A DNA stretch of 64,000 nucleotides from Rhodoplanes sp963724735 (GCA_963724735.1 CAVRVX010000018.1:53600-117599); one strand, 5' to 3'; shown: positions 7,322-16,522, counted from the stretch's first letter. Notes: a model not told the origin generated them from the letters alone. Made by a program: numbers and translations.

Positions 7322-10300
7322 ATGCCCGCCTATGCCGAGCTCGCCGTCACCACCAATTTCTCCTTCCTGCGGGGGGCCTCGCATCCCGAGGAGCTGGCGA
7401 TGCAGGCAAGCGCGCTGGGGCTTGCGGGCATCGGCGTCGCCGACCGCAACTCGGTCGCAGGCGTCGTGCGCGCGCACGAAACGGCGAAGGAGCATGGCGT
7501 CAGGCTCGCCGTCGGCGCGCGGCTCGTCTTCGCCGATGGCGCGCCCGACATACTCGCTTACCCGCAGGACCGCGCCGGCTGGACGCGGCTCGTCCGCCTG
7601 CTCACGCGCGGCAAGCGCCGCGCCGAGAAGGGCGCCTGCACGCTGTTCCTCGACGATCTCCTGAGCGATGCCGCGGGGCTGAACCTGATCGTGCTCTTGG
7701 AAGAAGCGCCGGCGGCAACCGATAATATCTCGTCATGCGCGGGCTTGACCCGCGCATCCACCCCCTCCCCAACCCTCCCCCGCAAGCGGGGGAGGGAGCG
7801 GAGCATCGCAGGCAAGCTTGCGCAGCCTGCGCAGGCTTGGCTGCGTGCGACGCGGGAGGGGGAGAAATGGATTGCCGGGTCAAGCCGGTCAAGCCCGGCA
7901 ATGACGACGGCGAATATGACTGCGCCGCTCTCGCCCCGAAATGACGATCGCGGCTCGCTCCTCGCCCGGCTGCGCGAGGCGGCGGCCGGCGCGATGTGGC
8001 TCGGCGCGAGCATGCTCTATCGCGGCGACGACGCCCGGCGGCTCGCCCGGCTCGCAACCGTCGCGGTTGCAGCGAAAGTCCCGCTCATTGCGGTGGGCGA
8101 CGTGCTCTACCATGCGCCGGAGCGGCGCGCGCTGCAGGATGTCGTCACCTGCATCCGCGAGCATCTCACCCTCGATAATGCCGGCCGAAGGCTCGAAGCC
8201 AATGCCGAGCGCCATCTCAAACCGGCGAATGAAATGGCACGTCTGTTCCGCGCTGCGCCGGAAGCCACGGCCGAGACGCTGCGCTTCCTCGCACGCTGCC
8301 GCTTCTCGCTCGACGAACTCGCCTACGAATACCCCGATGAAATCCGCGAGGGTTTCGCCACCGCGCAGGAGGCGCTCGTCGCCTTCGCCGAGGACGGCGC
8401 GCGCCGGCGCTATCCGCACGGCGTGCCGGCAAAAGTGCGACGCGCGCTCGACCACGAATGCGCGCTCATCGGCGAACTGAATTACGCGCCCTATTTTCTC
8501 ACCGTGCACGACATCGTGCGGTTCGCGCGCACGCAGGGCATTCTGTGTCAGGGCCGCGGCTCGGCCGCCAATTCCGCCGTCTGCTATTGCCTCGGCGTCA
8601 CCGAGGTCGATCCCGAGCGCAGCGATCTCTTGTTCGAGCGTTTCGTCTCGGCCGAACGGCGCGAGCCGCCCGACATCGACGTCGATTTCGAGCATGAGCG
8701 GCGCGAGGAGGTGATCCAGTACATCTATCGGCGCTATGGGCGCGAGCGCGCAGGCCTCGCCGCGACCGTGATCTGCTATCGCGGGCGCAGCGCCATCCGC
8801 GAGGTCGGCAAGGCTTTCGGCCTCTCGGACGATGCGATCGGCGCGCTCGCCGGCACGCTGTGGGGCTGGTCGGCCGAGGCGATCTCGCCCGAGCATGCGC
8901 GGCGCGCCGGCTTCGATCCCGCCGATCCGCGACTGGCGAAGGCGCTCGCGCTCGCCCGCGAGCTGATCGGTTTTCCGCGCCACCTGTCCCAGCATGTCGG
9001 CGGCTTCGTCATCACCCGCGGCCGTCTCGACGATCTCGTGCCGATCGAGAACGCCGCGATGGAGGGGCGCACCGTCATCGAGTGGGACAAGGACGACCTC
9101 GACACGCTGCGCATTCTCAAGATCGACGTGCTCGGGCTCGGCATGCTGTCCTGTCTGCGCCGCTCGCTCGATCTGCTGCAGAAACACTATTCTCTTCCCT
9201 CTCCCCTCGCGGGAGAGGGAGGCGAGACCGAGCAGAGCGAGGTCGAGCCGGGTGAGGGGGAGAGCAACGAGCACGGCACATGCTCATCGCCCCCTCACCC
9301 GCCTCGCTCACGCGTCGCGTTCGCTCGGCACCCTCTCCCGCGAGGGCAGAGGGAAGAGAATAGGTCGCTCGATCTCTCCGTCATCCCACCTGAGGATCCT
9401 GCGGTCTACCGCATGCTGTCGCGCGCGGATTCGGTCGGCGTGTTCCAGGTGGAGAGCCGTGCGCAGATGACCATGCTGCCGCGCCTTAAGCCCGCGCAAT
9501 TCTACGATCTCGTCATCGAGGTGGCGATCGTGCGCCCGGGGCCGATCCAGGGCGACATGGTGCATCCCTATCTGCGGCGGCGGCAGGGGCTCGAACAGGT
9601 GCACTTTCCCTCGCCCTCCCCCGCGCACGGCCCGGCGGACGAATTGCGCCAGGTGCTCGGCAAGACGCTCGGCGTCCCCTTGTTCCAGGAGCAGGCGATG
9701 CGGATCGCGATCGTCGCCGCCGGCTTCACGCCGTCCGAGGCCGACCAACTGCGCCGCGCCATGGCGACCTTCCGGCGCGTCGGCACCATCAAATATTTTC
9801 GCACCAAGCTGATCGAAGGCATGGCCGCGCGCGGCTATCCGCGCGACTTTGCCGAGCGCTGCTTCAACCAGATCGAGGGTTTTGGCGAATACGGCTTTCC
9901 GGAAAGCCATGCCGCAAGCTTCGCGCTGCTCGTCTACGCCTCGGCCTGGATCAAGTGCCGTTATCCCGACGTGTTCGCGGCGGCGCTTCTCAACAGTCAG
10001 CCGATGGGCTTCTACGCGCCGGCGCAGATCGTGCGCGACGCGCAAGAGCACGGCGTCGAAGTCCGGCCGGTCGACGTGAATTTCTCCGACTGGGACAACA
10101 CGCTGGAAAAACGCGGCTCAGACAATGAGGCGCAATCACCTCCCCCTGGAGGGGGGAGGTCGGTTCGCGAAGCGGACCGGGAGGGGGTGAACTCGGCAAA
10201 TCCAAACAGCTTATCACCCCACCCCGCCGGCCTGCGGCCGGCGACCCTCCCCCTCCAGGGGAGGGTCCACCCTCGCCACGCCGAGATGCAGGACGATATC

Positions 10301-11200
10301 CGTGCAACCCACGCGGTGCGGCTCGGCTTGCGCCAGATCAGCGGATTCGCGGAGGACGACGCACGCGCGATCGAGCGGGCGCGCGGGGCGGGCTTCGATT
10401 CCATCCGCGATCTGTGGCTGCGCACGAAGCTTTCGCCCGCCGTGCTGGAACGGCTTGCGCAGGCCGACGCCTTCCGCTCGCTCGGCCTCGACCGGCGCAA
10501 GGCGTTATGGGCGGTGCGTGCGCTCCGCCGGGCCGGCGACAAGGACGACCTGCCCCTGTTCGCGCGCGTGCAGACGCCGGAGCTCGAGCCCGACGTCGCG
10601 CTCCCGCCCATGCGGCTCGGCGAACACGTGGTCGCCGACTATCGCCATCTGCATCTGTCGCTGAAAGCACACCCTGCTTCGTTCCTGCGCGGCGATCTCG
10701 ATCGGCGCGGAATCCTGCGCAACGAGCGGCTCGCCGCTCTTCCCTCCGGTCGCCAGGTGAACGTCGCCGGAATCGTGCTGGTGCGCCAGCGACCCGGCAC
10801 GGCCAAGGGCGTCATCTTCATGACGCTGGAGGACGAGACCGGCGTCGCCAACGCGATCGTGTGGCCGCAGGTGTTCGAGGTGTTTCGTCCCATCGTGCTG
10901 GGCGCCCGCCTCGTCGGCGTCAGCGGCCGCCTGCAGAACGAATCCGGCGTGATCCATGTCGTCGCCGAGCGTCTCGACGACCTAACGCCACTGTTGCAGC
11001 GGCTTGCAAGCGACGCGGACTGCATCGAGGCGCTCGTCCGTTGCGACGAGGTCAAACGCCCGATCCCGGAGAACCGCATCCCGCCGCGCGCCGGAGGCTC
11101 GCTTGCCGCGCTCCTAAAAGAGGAGCCGGCTCTCAGCGACGAATTCGCACCCGCCGCCGAGGTGCGCGCCGCCTTGCCCAAGGGCCGCAATTTTCATTAG
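7322..11200 (+). CDS. dnaE2: Error-prone DNA polymerase DnaE2
   Basis: DnaE2 is the C-family polymerase that performs translesion synthesis with ImuA and ImuB. The PHP domain starts at AYAELAVTTNFSFLRGASHP. The catalytic aspartates are in PDIDVDF (Asp453 and Asp455) and in KIDVLGLG (Asp602). An OB-fold region (VNVAGIVLVRQRPGTAKG) lies near the C-terminus, which ends in FALPKGRNFH-like sequence. At 1292 residues it is about 200 longer than usual. The excess is three in-frame repeat segments, near residues 134-209, 623-680 and 939-984, none of which removes a catalytic residue. brnTA separates it from imuB, so it may be partly uncoupled from the LexA promoter. Confidence 0.92.
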   Translation: MPAYAELAVTTNFSFLRGASHPEELAMQASALGLAGIGVADRNSVAGVVRAHETAKEHGVRLAVGARLVFADGAPDILAYPQDRAGWTRLVRLLTRGKRRAEKGACTLFLDDLLSDAAGLNLIVLLEEAPAATDNISSCAGLTRASTPSPTLPRKRGRERSIAGKLAQPAQAWLRATREGEKWIAGSSRSSPAMTTANMTAPLSPRNDDRGSLLARLREAAAGAMWLGASMLYRGDDARRLARLATVAVAAKVPLIAVGDVLYHAPERRALQDVVTCIREHLTLDNAGRRLEANAERHLKPANEMARLFRAAPEATAETLRFLARCRFSLDELAYEYPDEIREGFATAQEALVAFAEDGARRRYPHGVPAKVRRALDHECALIGELNYAPYFLTVHDIVRFARTQGILCQGRGSAANSAVCYCLGVTEVDPERSDLLFERFVSAERREPPDIDVDFEHERREEVIQYIYRRYGRERAGLAATVICYRGRSAIREVGKAFGLSDDAIGALAGTLWGWSAEAISPEHARRAGFDPADPRLAKALALARELIGFPRHLSQHVGGFVITRGRLDDLVPIENAAMEGRTVIEWDKDDLDTLRILKIDVLGLGMLSCLRRSLDLLQKHYSLPSPLAGEGGETEQSEVEPGEGESNEHGTCSSPPHPPRSRVAFARHPLPRGQREENRSLDLSVIPPEDPAVYRMLSRADSVGVFQVESRAQMTMLPRLKPAQFYDLVIEVAIVRPGPIQGDMVHPYLRRRQGLEQVHFPSPSPAHGPADELRQVLGKTLGVPLFQEQAMRIAIVAAGFTPSEADQLRRAMATFRRVGTIKYFRTKLIEGMAARGYPRDFAERCFNQIEGFGEYGFPESHAASFALLVYASAWIKCRYPDVFAAALLNSQPMGFYAPAQIVRDAQEHGVEVRPVDVNFSDWDNTLEKRGSDNEAQSPPPGGGRSVREADREGVNSANPNSLSPHPAGLRPATLPLQGRVHPRHAEMQDDIRATHAVRLGLRQISGFAEDDARAIERARGAGFDSIRDLWLRTKLSPAVLERLAQADAFRSLGLDRRKALWAVRALRRAGDKDDLPLFARVQTPELEPDVALPPMRLGEHVVADYRHLHLSLKAHPASFLRGDLDRRGILRNERLAALPSGRQVNVAGIVLVRQRPGTAKGVIFMTLEDETGVANAIVWPQVFEVFRPIVLGARLVGVSGRLQNESGVIHVVAERLDDLTPLLQRLASDADCIEALVRCDEVKRPIPENRIPPRAGGSLAALLKEEPALSDEFAPAAEVRAALPKGRNFH
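7721..7948. repeat. Nested palindromic repeat in dnaE2 (first)
   Basis: The outer element has arms GCGGGCTTGACCCGC and, in complementary form, CGGGTCAAGCC...CCGGCAATGACGA. Inside lies a second element whose core at 7773-7796 is identical to the palindrome at 6328-6351 in imuB. Two repeat families are therefore nested, and the whole block is read in frame as about 75 residues in the PHP-domain region. Confidence 0.75.
9188..9362. repeat. Palindromic repeat in dnaE2 (second)
   Basis: TATTCTCTTCCCTCT (9188-9202) and its exact reverse complement AGAGGGAAGAGAATA (9348-9362) bound the element. It contains the 23-base palindrome shared with 6218 and 61115. It interrupts DnaE2 shortly after the third catalytic aspartate, between LLQKHY and LDLSVIPPEDP. 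Confidence 0.8.
10137..10272. repeat. Palindromic repeat in dnaE2 (third)
   Basis: CACCTCCCCCTGGAGG-type sequence at the left is mirrored by CCTCCCCCTCCAGGGGAGGG at the right, with a GCCGGCCTGCGGCCGGC hairpin between them. It is read in frame between the conserved NFSDWDNTLE and AVRLGLRQISGF segments of DnaE2. Confidence 0.75.
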
Positions 11201-11325
11201 TTCGTCATCCGCGCGCGCTTCGATATGACACTTGCGGCCGGCCCCCGGTCCGGTCAAGATGCCTGTAGAACAAAGAACCAACCTGATAAGTTCGAGGAAA
11301 CGTCAATCCCCCAGGAGGACCAATT

Positions 11326-12510
11326 GTGACTCGGATTGTATCCCGTTCCCATTTCCCCGCTATCCGCTTCGCCGCCGTCGCATTCCTCGTCGCCGTGTTC
11401 GCGGTCCCGAGCATTGCTCTTGCACAGGTGAAGATCGGCTCCTCGCTGTCGGTGACCGGCCCCGCTTCCTTCCTCGGCGACCCCGAGAAGAAGACGCTGG
11501 AAATGTATGTCGACGAGATCAACAAGAAGGGCGGCGTGAACGGGCAGAAGATCGAACTCGTCGTCTATGACGATGGCGGCGACGCCAATGCCGCGCGCAC
11601 TTTCGCCACCAGGCTGGTCGAGGACGACAAAGTCGCCGCAATGATCGGCGGCACCACGACCGGCGCGACGATGGCGATGATCCCGGTCTTCGAGGAGGCG
11701 CAGATCCCCTTCATCTCGCTTGCCGGCGGCATTCCGATCGTCGAGCCGGTGAAGAAATGGGTGTTCAAGACGCCGCATACCGACAAGATGGCGTGCGAGA
11801 AAATCTTTGCCGACCTCAAGAAGCGCAACTTGACGACGATCGCGATCATTTCCGGCACCGAAGCCTTCGGCAAATCGATGCGCGACCAATGCGTGAAAGT
11901 TGCGCCCAACTACGGCGTCACCATCGCCCATGAAGAGACCTACGGGCCCGGCGACACCGATATGACGCCCCAGCTCACCAACATCAAAGGGAAAGCCGCC
12001 GTCCAGGCCGTCCTCAACACCGGTTTTGGCCAGGGGCCCGCGATCGTCACCCGCAACTACCGCCAGCTCGCCATTCCGCAGCCGCTCTATCAAAGCCATG
12101 GCGTTGCGTCGAAGCAGTATATCCAGCTCGCCGGAGAGGCGGCGAACGGCGTGCGGCTGCCGGCAGCCGCTCTGCTCGTCGCCGAAAAGCTGCCCGACGG
12201 CGACAAGCAGAAGCCGGTCGTCACCGGCTACAAGAAAGCCTATGAAGACAAGACAAAGCAGGACGTCTCCACCTTCGGCGGCCACGCCTATGACGCGCTG
12301 ATGATCCTGGTCGAGGCCGCCAAGCGCGCCGGCGGCTTCAACGACAAGGCGAAACTGCGCGACGAGATCGAGAAGACCAAGGGCTTCGTCGGAACCGGCG
12401 GCGTCGTCAACACATCGCAGTCCGATCACATGGGCCTCGATCAGTCGGCCTTCCGCATGCTGGAGATCAAGAACGGCGACTGGGTGCTCGTCCCCGAATC
12501 CGGTTCCTGA
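11326..12510 (+). CDS. Branched-chain amino acid-type ABC transporter, substrate-binding protein
   Basis: This is the periplasmic receptor of a LivK/HAAT-type importer. The signal peptide covers about residues 1-34 (AAVAFLVAVFAVPSIALA). The mature protein starts QVKIGSSLSVTGPASFLGDPE and contains NGQKIELVVYDDGGD, typical of the peripheral binding protein type 1 fold. The GTG start at 11326 is supported by AGGAGG seven bases upstream. Membrane and ATPase genes follow in order. The ligand cannot be read from sequence; the aromatic-catabolism genes downstream make an aromatic acid as plausible as an amino acid. Confidence 0.85.
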   Translation: MTRIVSRSHFPAIRFAAVAFLVAVFAVPSIALAQVKIGSSLSVTGPASFLGDPEKKTLEMYVDEINKKGGVNGQKIELVVYDDGGDANAARTFATRLVEDDKVAAMIGGTTTGATMAMIPVFEEAQIPFISLAGGIPIVEPVKKWVFKTPHTDKMACEKIFADLKKRNLTTIAIISGTEAFGKSMRDQCVKVAPNYGVTIAHEETYGPGDTDMTPQLTNIKGKAAVQAVLNTGFGQGPAIVTRNYRQLAIPQPLYQSHGVASKQYIQLAGEAANGVRLPAAALLVAEKLPDGDKQKPVVTGYKKAYEDKTKQDVSTFGGHAYDALMILVEAAKRAGGFNDKAKLRDEIEKTKGFVGTGGVVNTSQSDHMGLDQSAFRMLEIKNGDWVLVPESGS

Positions 12511-12512
12511 GG

Positions 12513-12537
12513 CGCAACCGGCGAAGACGCGGTTGCG
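12513..12537 (+). other. Intercistronic stem-loop between receptor and permease genes
   Basis: CGCAACC (12513-12519) pairs with GGTTGCG (12531-12537). A hairpin just after a binding-protein gene often protects its mRNA or attenuates the permease genes, giving excess receptor. Confidence 0.45.
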
Positions 12538-12589
12538 ATCGCCGCGTCTCCGGCGGCGGCAATGCTGACGCCAACGGATCGAGTAGGCC

Positions 12590-13462
12590 ATGGCCGAGTT
12601 CCTGCAGTTCGCCTTTTCCGGGCTGACGGTCGGGGCGGTCTATGCGCTGGTCGCGCTCGGGTTCACGCTGATCTACAACGCGTCCGACGTGATCAATTTC
12701 GCGCAGGGCGAGTTCGTCATGATCGGCGGGCTCACGACTGTTTTCCTTGCCGCGGCCGGCATGCCGCTCCCCCTCGCTGCGCTGTTGGCTGTCGTCATCG
12801 CGACCGCGGCGGGCCTCGTCCTGTATCGCTTTGCGATCGAACCAGCCCGCGGGGCGAGCGCCGTCAGCCTCATCATGATCACGATCGGGGCATCGATCTT
12901 CCTGCGCGGCGCGGCGCAGGTGATCTTCGACAAGCGCTATCACAGTCTCCCGCCCTTGCTCGGCAACGAGCCGATCAAGCTTGGCGGCGCCGCCATCCTG
13001 CCGCAGAGTCTCGTCGTGCTCGCGGGCGCGCTCGTGATCGTCGTCCTGCTATGGGCGTTCATCGAGCGCACGCTGTTCGGCAAGGCGGTGCTCGCGACGG
13101 CGGCGAACAAGCTCGCCGCCCGCCTAGTCGGCATCGATACAAGGCGGACGGTCGGCTTTTCCTTTGGGGTGTCGGCCGCGATCGGTGCCGTCGCTGGTAT
13201 CCTGATCACGCCGATCACGTTGACGAGTTATAATATCGGCACGCTCCTCGCCCTGAAGGGCTTCGCCGCCGCCATGCTCGGCGGCATCGGCAGCGCGGTT
13301 GGCGCGGTGATCGGCGGCCTGCTGCTGGGGCTCCTGGAGGCGTTCGCCGCCGGCTATCTGTCGTCGCAATACAAGGATGCGGTTGCATTCATCGTCATCC
13401 TGGTCGTCTTGTTCGCTCGCCCGCAAGGGCTGCTCGGTCGGGCGACCGTGGAGCGCGTCTGA
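12590..13462 (+). CDS. livH: LivH-type ABC transporter permease
   Basis: This 290-residue inner-membrane protein has about eight hydrophobic segments. Its start, MAEFLQFAFSGLTVGAVYALVALGFTLIYNAS, is the LivH signature, and DVINFAQGEFVMIGG follows. It forms the translocation channel with the LivM-type protein encoded three bases downstream. The gene is in the liv operon from 11326 to 15963. Short codon-level spacing suggests coupled translation with livM. Confidence 0.9.
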   Translation: MAEFLQFAFSGLTVGAVYALVALGFTLIYNASDVINFAQGEFVMIGGLTTVFLAAAGMPLPLAALLAVVIATAAGLVLYRFAIEPARGASAVSLIMITIGASIFLRGAAQVIFDKRYHSLPPLLGNEPIKLGGAAILPQSLVVLAGALVIVVLLWAFIERTLFGKAVLATAANKLAARLVGIDTRRTVGFSFGVSAAIGAVAGILITPITLTSYNIGTLLALKGFAAAMLGGIGSAVGAVIGGLLLGLLEAFAAGYLSSQYKDAVAFIVILVVLFARPQGLLGRATVERV

Positions 13463-13464
13463 GC

Positions 13465-14490
13465 GTGCGGCGCATCGATGAACGACCGGCGGTGAAGGAA
13501 AGCTCGCCCTTAGGCCGGCGCTTCGGCTCGGCCTGGTCCACCGTCGCGGAACGCTTCGTGGTCTATCGGCTGACGCCGGTGCTTGCGATCGCCCTCGTGA
13601 TCGCCATCGTGCCCGTGTTCTTTCCGTCGACCTATTATTACCGCGTGGCCGCGCTGGTTTACGTGTTCGCGCTCGCCGCGCTCGGCCTCAATCTCCTGAT
13701 GGGCTTCGCCGGACAGGTGAGCCTCGGCCATGCCGGGTTCATGGGCATCGGCGCCTATGCGGTCGCAATCGGTCCGGCCCACTTCGGATTGCCGACATGG
13801 CTGTCGCTGCTGGTCGGCGCGGCCCTCTCCGCTTGCGTCGCTTTCCTGGTCGGACGGCCGATTTTGCGGCTCAGAGGGCACTACCTCGCGGTGGCGACGC
13901 TCGGCTTCGGTCTCCTGCTCGCCATCGTCTTCAACAATGAGGCGGTCTGGACGGGCGGGCCTGACGGCATGTCGGTGCGCCGGTTGGTGCTCTTCGACTG
14001 GGCGGTGCGCGGCTCGGAGACCTGGTATTGGTGTTCGGGCGTCACATTCCTCCTCGGCGCCGCGCTCGCTTTGAATCTGATCGACAGTCCGGCCGGGCGC
14101 GCGATGCGCGCGATCCACGACAGCGAAACCGCGGCCCGGGTGTTGGGCATCGACGTCGCGCGCACCAAGCTCCGCGTCTTCGTCATCTCGGCGATCTACG
14201 CCTCGGTCGCCGGCTCCTATCTTGCGTTGTTCAACGGGCACATAACGCCGGAAGTGGCCGGCTTTCTGCGATCGATCGAGCTCGTGGCCATGGTGGTGCT
14301 GGGCGGAATGGGATCGATCGCGGGCTCTCTTGTGGGCGCTGCGGTTCTCGTCGTGCTGCCGCAGGCGCTCACCTTTCTGCACGAGTACGAACATCTGGTG
14401 CTCGGTCTCATCCTCATGGGCGTGATGATCTTCTTGCGCAATGGGATCGTCCCGAGCATCGCCGCGGCGCTCAAGGGGCGGTCCTCATGA
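13465..14490 (+). CDS. livM: LivM-type ABC transporter permease
   Basis: This 341-residue permease carries the family motif GLNLLMGFAGQVSLGHAGFMG after two membrane segments, and MVVLGGMGSIAGSLVGA toward the C-terminus. It pairs with LivH. The assigned start includes an N-terminal polar extension of about 30 residues; an internal start is possible. It overlaps livG by four bases (ATGA). Confidence 0.9.
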   Translation: MRRIDERPAVKESSPLGRRFGSAWSTVAERFVVYRLTPVLAIALVIAIVPVFFPSTYYYRVAALVYVFALAALGLNLLMGFAGQVSLGHAGFMGIGAYAVAIGPAHFGLPTWLSLLVGAALSACVAFLVGRPILRLRGHYLAVATLGFGLLLAIVFNNEAVWTGGPDGMSVRRLVLFDWAVRGSETWYWCSGVTFLLGAALALNLIDSPAGRAMRAIHDSETAARVLGIDVARTKLRVFVISAIYASVAGSYLALFNGHITPEVAGFLRSIELVAMVVLGGMGSIAGSLVGAAVLVVLPQALTFLHEYEHLVLGLILMGVMIFLRNGIVPSIAAALKGRSS

Positions 14491-15275
14491 CCATCCTCGC
14501 GACCGAAAATCTCTCAATGAGGTTTGGCGGTCTGCGCGCGCTCGATGGTGTGAGCATCGCCATTCCGGAGCGCTGCGTGTTCTCGATCATCGGTCCGAAC
14601 GGCGCCGGCAAGACGACGCTGTTCAACATGATTTCGGGAATTTACGCGCCGCGGGACGGCCGGGTTCTGCTGGCCGGCGAAGACGTGACTGGGCTCAAGC
14701 CGGACAGGCTCGCGCGCCGCGGCCTGTCTCGCACCTTCCAGAATCTGCAGATCTTCTTCCGCATGACCGCGATCGAGAACGTCATGGTCGGCCGCCACCG
14801 CCACGAGCGGACCGGAATCATCGCCGACCTCCTTCACCTGCCGATGGTTGGCCGGCAGAACCGCGCGACGCGCGAACTGGCCCACGCGGCGCTGAAGCGG
14901 GTGGGGCTTGCGGCCATCGCCGAGCAACCGGCCGGCGGGCTTGCCTATGGCGATCTCAAGCGGCTGGAGATCGCGCGCGCGCTCGCGAGCGAGCCCAGGG
15001 TGCTGCTGCTCGACGAGCCGGCGGCGGGGTGCAATCCGGTCGAGACCGCCGCGCTCGAAGGCGTGATCCGCGGCATCGCCGCGGGCGGCGTGACTATCGT
15101 GCTGGTCGAACACGACATGCGACTCGTCATGAACGTGTCCGACCGCATTCACGTGCTCGCGAATGGAGCAACCCTCGCCGAAGGCTCCGCCGATGAGGTG
15201 CGCGCCAATCCGGCGGTGATCGAGGCCTATCTCGGCGTCCACGGCACGAAGGGAGCGGTGCGTGCTGTGCATTGA
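14487..15275 (+). CDS. livG: LivG-type ABC transporter ATP-binding protein
   Basis: This cytoplasmic ATPase has Walker A (GPNGAGKT), Walker B (RVLLLDEPAAG) and the D-loop/H-loop (LVEHDMRLVM). The usual LSYG signature reads LAYGDLKRLEIARAL. It heterodimerises with LivF. The ATG at 14487 overlaps the stop of livM; a longer upstream frame is antisense noise in the livM region. Confidence 0.92.
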   Translation: MTILATENLSMRFGGLRALDGVSIAIPERCVFSIIGPNGAGKTTLFNMISGIYAPRDGRVLLAGEDVTGLKPDRLARRGLSRTFQNLQIFFRMTAIENVMVGRHRHERTGIIADLLHLPMVGRQNRATRELAHAALKRVGLAAIAEQPAGGLAYGDLKRLEIARALASEPRVLLLDEPAAGCNPVETAALEGVIRGIAAGGVTIVLVEHDMRLVMNVSDRIHVLANGATLAEGSADEVRANPAVIEAYLGVHGTKGAVRAVH

Positions 15276-15963
15276 GCAGTTGCGAAGCGGCTACGGGCGC
15301 ATCGAGGCGCTGCACGGCGTCTCCTTGGAGGTGCGCGCCGGCGAGATCGTGGCACTGCTCGGCGCCAACGGCGCGGGCAAGACCACGCTGCTGCGCACCA
15401 TTTCCGGCGTGCAGCCGACGAGTGCCGGCGAGATCCGTTTCGAAGGCGTGCGCATCGAGCGCATGCCCGCCCACCGGCGCGTGGGGCTCGGCATTGCGCA
15501 GGTCCCGGAAGGGCGGCAGCTGTTCACGCCGCTCTCGGTCGAGGACAATCTGCGGCTCGGCGCCTGGACGCGCTCATCCGTCGACCTCACGGCGGAGCTT
15601 GCCCGCATCTTCGCCATGTTTCCGATGCTCGATGCCTTGCGCCATACCGCCGCGGGCGCGCTGTCCGGCGGTCAACAGCAGATGCTGGCGATCGGCCGGG
15701 CGCTGATGGCAAAGCCGCGGCTGATCCTGCTCGACGAGCCATCGATGGGTCTTGCGCCGATCCTGGTCGATCAGATTCTGACGGTCGTCGCCGACCTGAA
15801 AAAATCCGGCATGACCGTTCTGCTGGTCGAGCAGAACGCCAACGCGGCGCTCGCCATCGCCGATCGCGGCTATGTCATCGAGACCGGGCGCATCACGGTC
15901 AGCGGCGATTCGGCCATGCTCCTGGCCGATCGCCGGGTGCAAAGCGGATATCTCGGTGTTTGA
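15262..15963 (+). CDS. livF: LivF-type ABC transporter ATP-binding protein
   Basis: This is the second ATPase of the importer, 233 residues. Walker A is GANGAGKT, the signature is LSGGQQQMLAIGRAL, and Walker B is LILLDEPSMGL, followed by VLLVEQNANAAL. The GTG start at 15262 lies inside the end of livG. It is the last gene of the operon; a terminator hairpin follows at 16012. Confidence 0.92.
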   Translation: MLCIEQLRSGYGRIEALHGVSLEVRAGEIVALLGANGAGKTTLLRTISGVQPTSAGEIRFEGVRIERMPAHRRVGLGIAQVPEGRQLFTPLSVEDNLRLGAWTRSSVDLTAELARIFAMFPMLDALRHTAAGALSGGQQQMLAIGRALMAKPRLILLDEPSMGLAPILVDQILTVVADLKKSGMTVLLVEQNANAALAIADRGYVIETGRITVSGDSAMLLADRRVQSGYLGV

Positions 15964-16011
15964 AGCGGAACGATGAAGGTTGCAAGCGAATTAGTTTGCA
16001 ATAAATCAAAG

Positions 16012-16030
16012 ACGGGACCGGCGGTCCCGT
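16012..16030 (+). terminator. Terminator hairpin after the liv operon
   Basis: ACGGGACC and GGTCCCGT form a perfect 8-bp stem with a GGC loop, 48 bases after livF. Upstream of it, 15996-16009 reads TTGCA-ATAA-ATCAA, which resembles a degenerate FNR-type site for the next operon (8 of 10 consensus positions). Confidence 0.55.
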
Positions 16031-16114
16031 GCGACAGAGCGTCGCCCGCAGGGGCCAAGGAACAGAACACGGCCGCGGATTCAACGAGCCTCCGTGGCAT
16101 TGGGAGGAAGCGGA

Positions 16115-16522
16115 ATGAAGGGTAGCCTGCGCCCCGGCGCGTCGCGAACCAATCGCATTGTGGTCGATTCCGACCGGACGATCAGCTTCATGGGGGAGGA
16201 AGGCCGCGTCTACGCGACACCGTGGTTCGTTCGCGACATCGAGCATATCTGCCGAGACCTGATTCTGGAGCACGCCGAGCCCGGCGAGGACTCGGTCGGC
16301 GTCGAAGTCGCGATCAAGCATACGGCCGCAACGCCGCCCGGCATGGCGGTCGAGATCACGGCGACCGTGAGCGCAGTCGAAGGCCGCAGGGTCGCGTTCG
16401 ACGTGACGGCGAAGGATGAAATCGAACCGATCGGCGGCGGCACGCATGCGCGCTTCGTCGTCGACGTGGCGAAAACCCTGGAGCGCGTGAAAGCGAAAGT
16501 CGCCAAGCACCGCGCGCGGTGA
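16115..16522 (+). CDS. Hotdog-fold thioesterase (FlK-like)
   Basis: This 135-residue protein looks like the fluoroacetyl-CoA-thioesterase-like group: FMGEEGRVYATPWFVRDIE near the start, VGVEVAIKHTAATPPGM and a C-terminal THARFVVD strand. Such enzymes hydrolyse acyl-CoA thioesters. The ATG at 16115 is chosen because GGAGGAAG lies just upstream; an ATG at 16094 is poorer. It is 12 bases before padB and probably co-transcribed with it, which suggests a housekeeping role releasing CoA from blocked phenylacetyl-CoA or related esters. Substrate not determined. Confidence 0.7.
   Translation: MKGSLRPGASRTNRIVVDSDRTISFMGEEGRVYATPWFVRDIEHICRDLILEHAEPGEDSVGVEVAIKHTAATPPGMAVEITATVSAVEGRRVAFDVTAKDEIEPIGGGTHARFVVDVAKTLERVKAKVAKHRAR

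Noticed and set aside
7889..9274. A 461-residue minus-strand open frame inside dnaE2
   Set aside because: No family features, and dnaE2 on the plus strand has all catalytic motifs. It is a compositional shadow.
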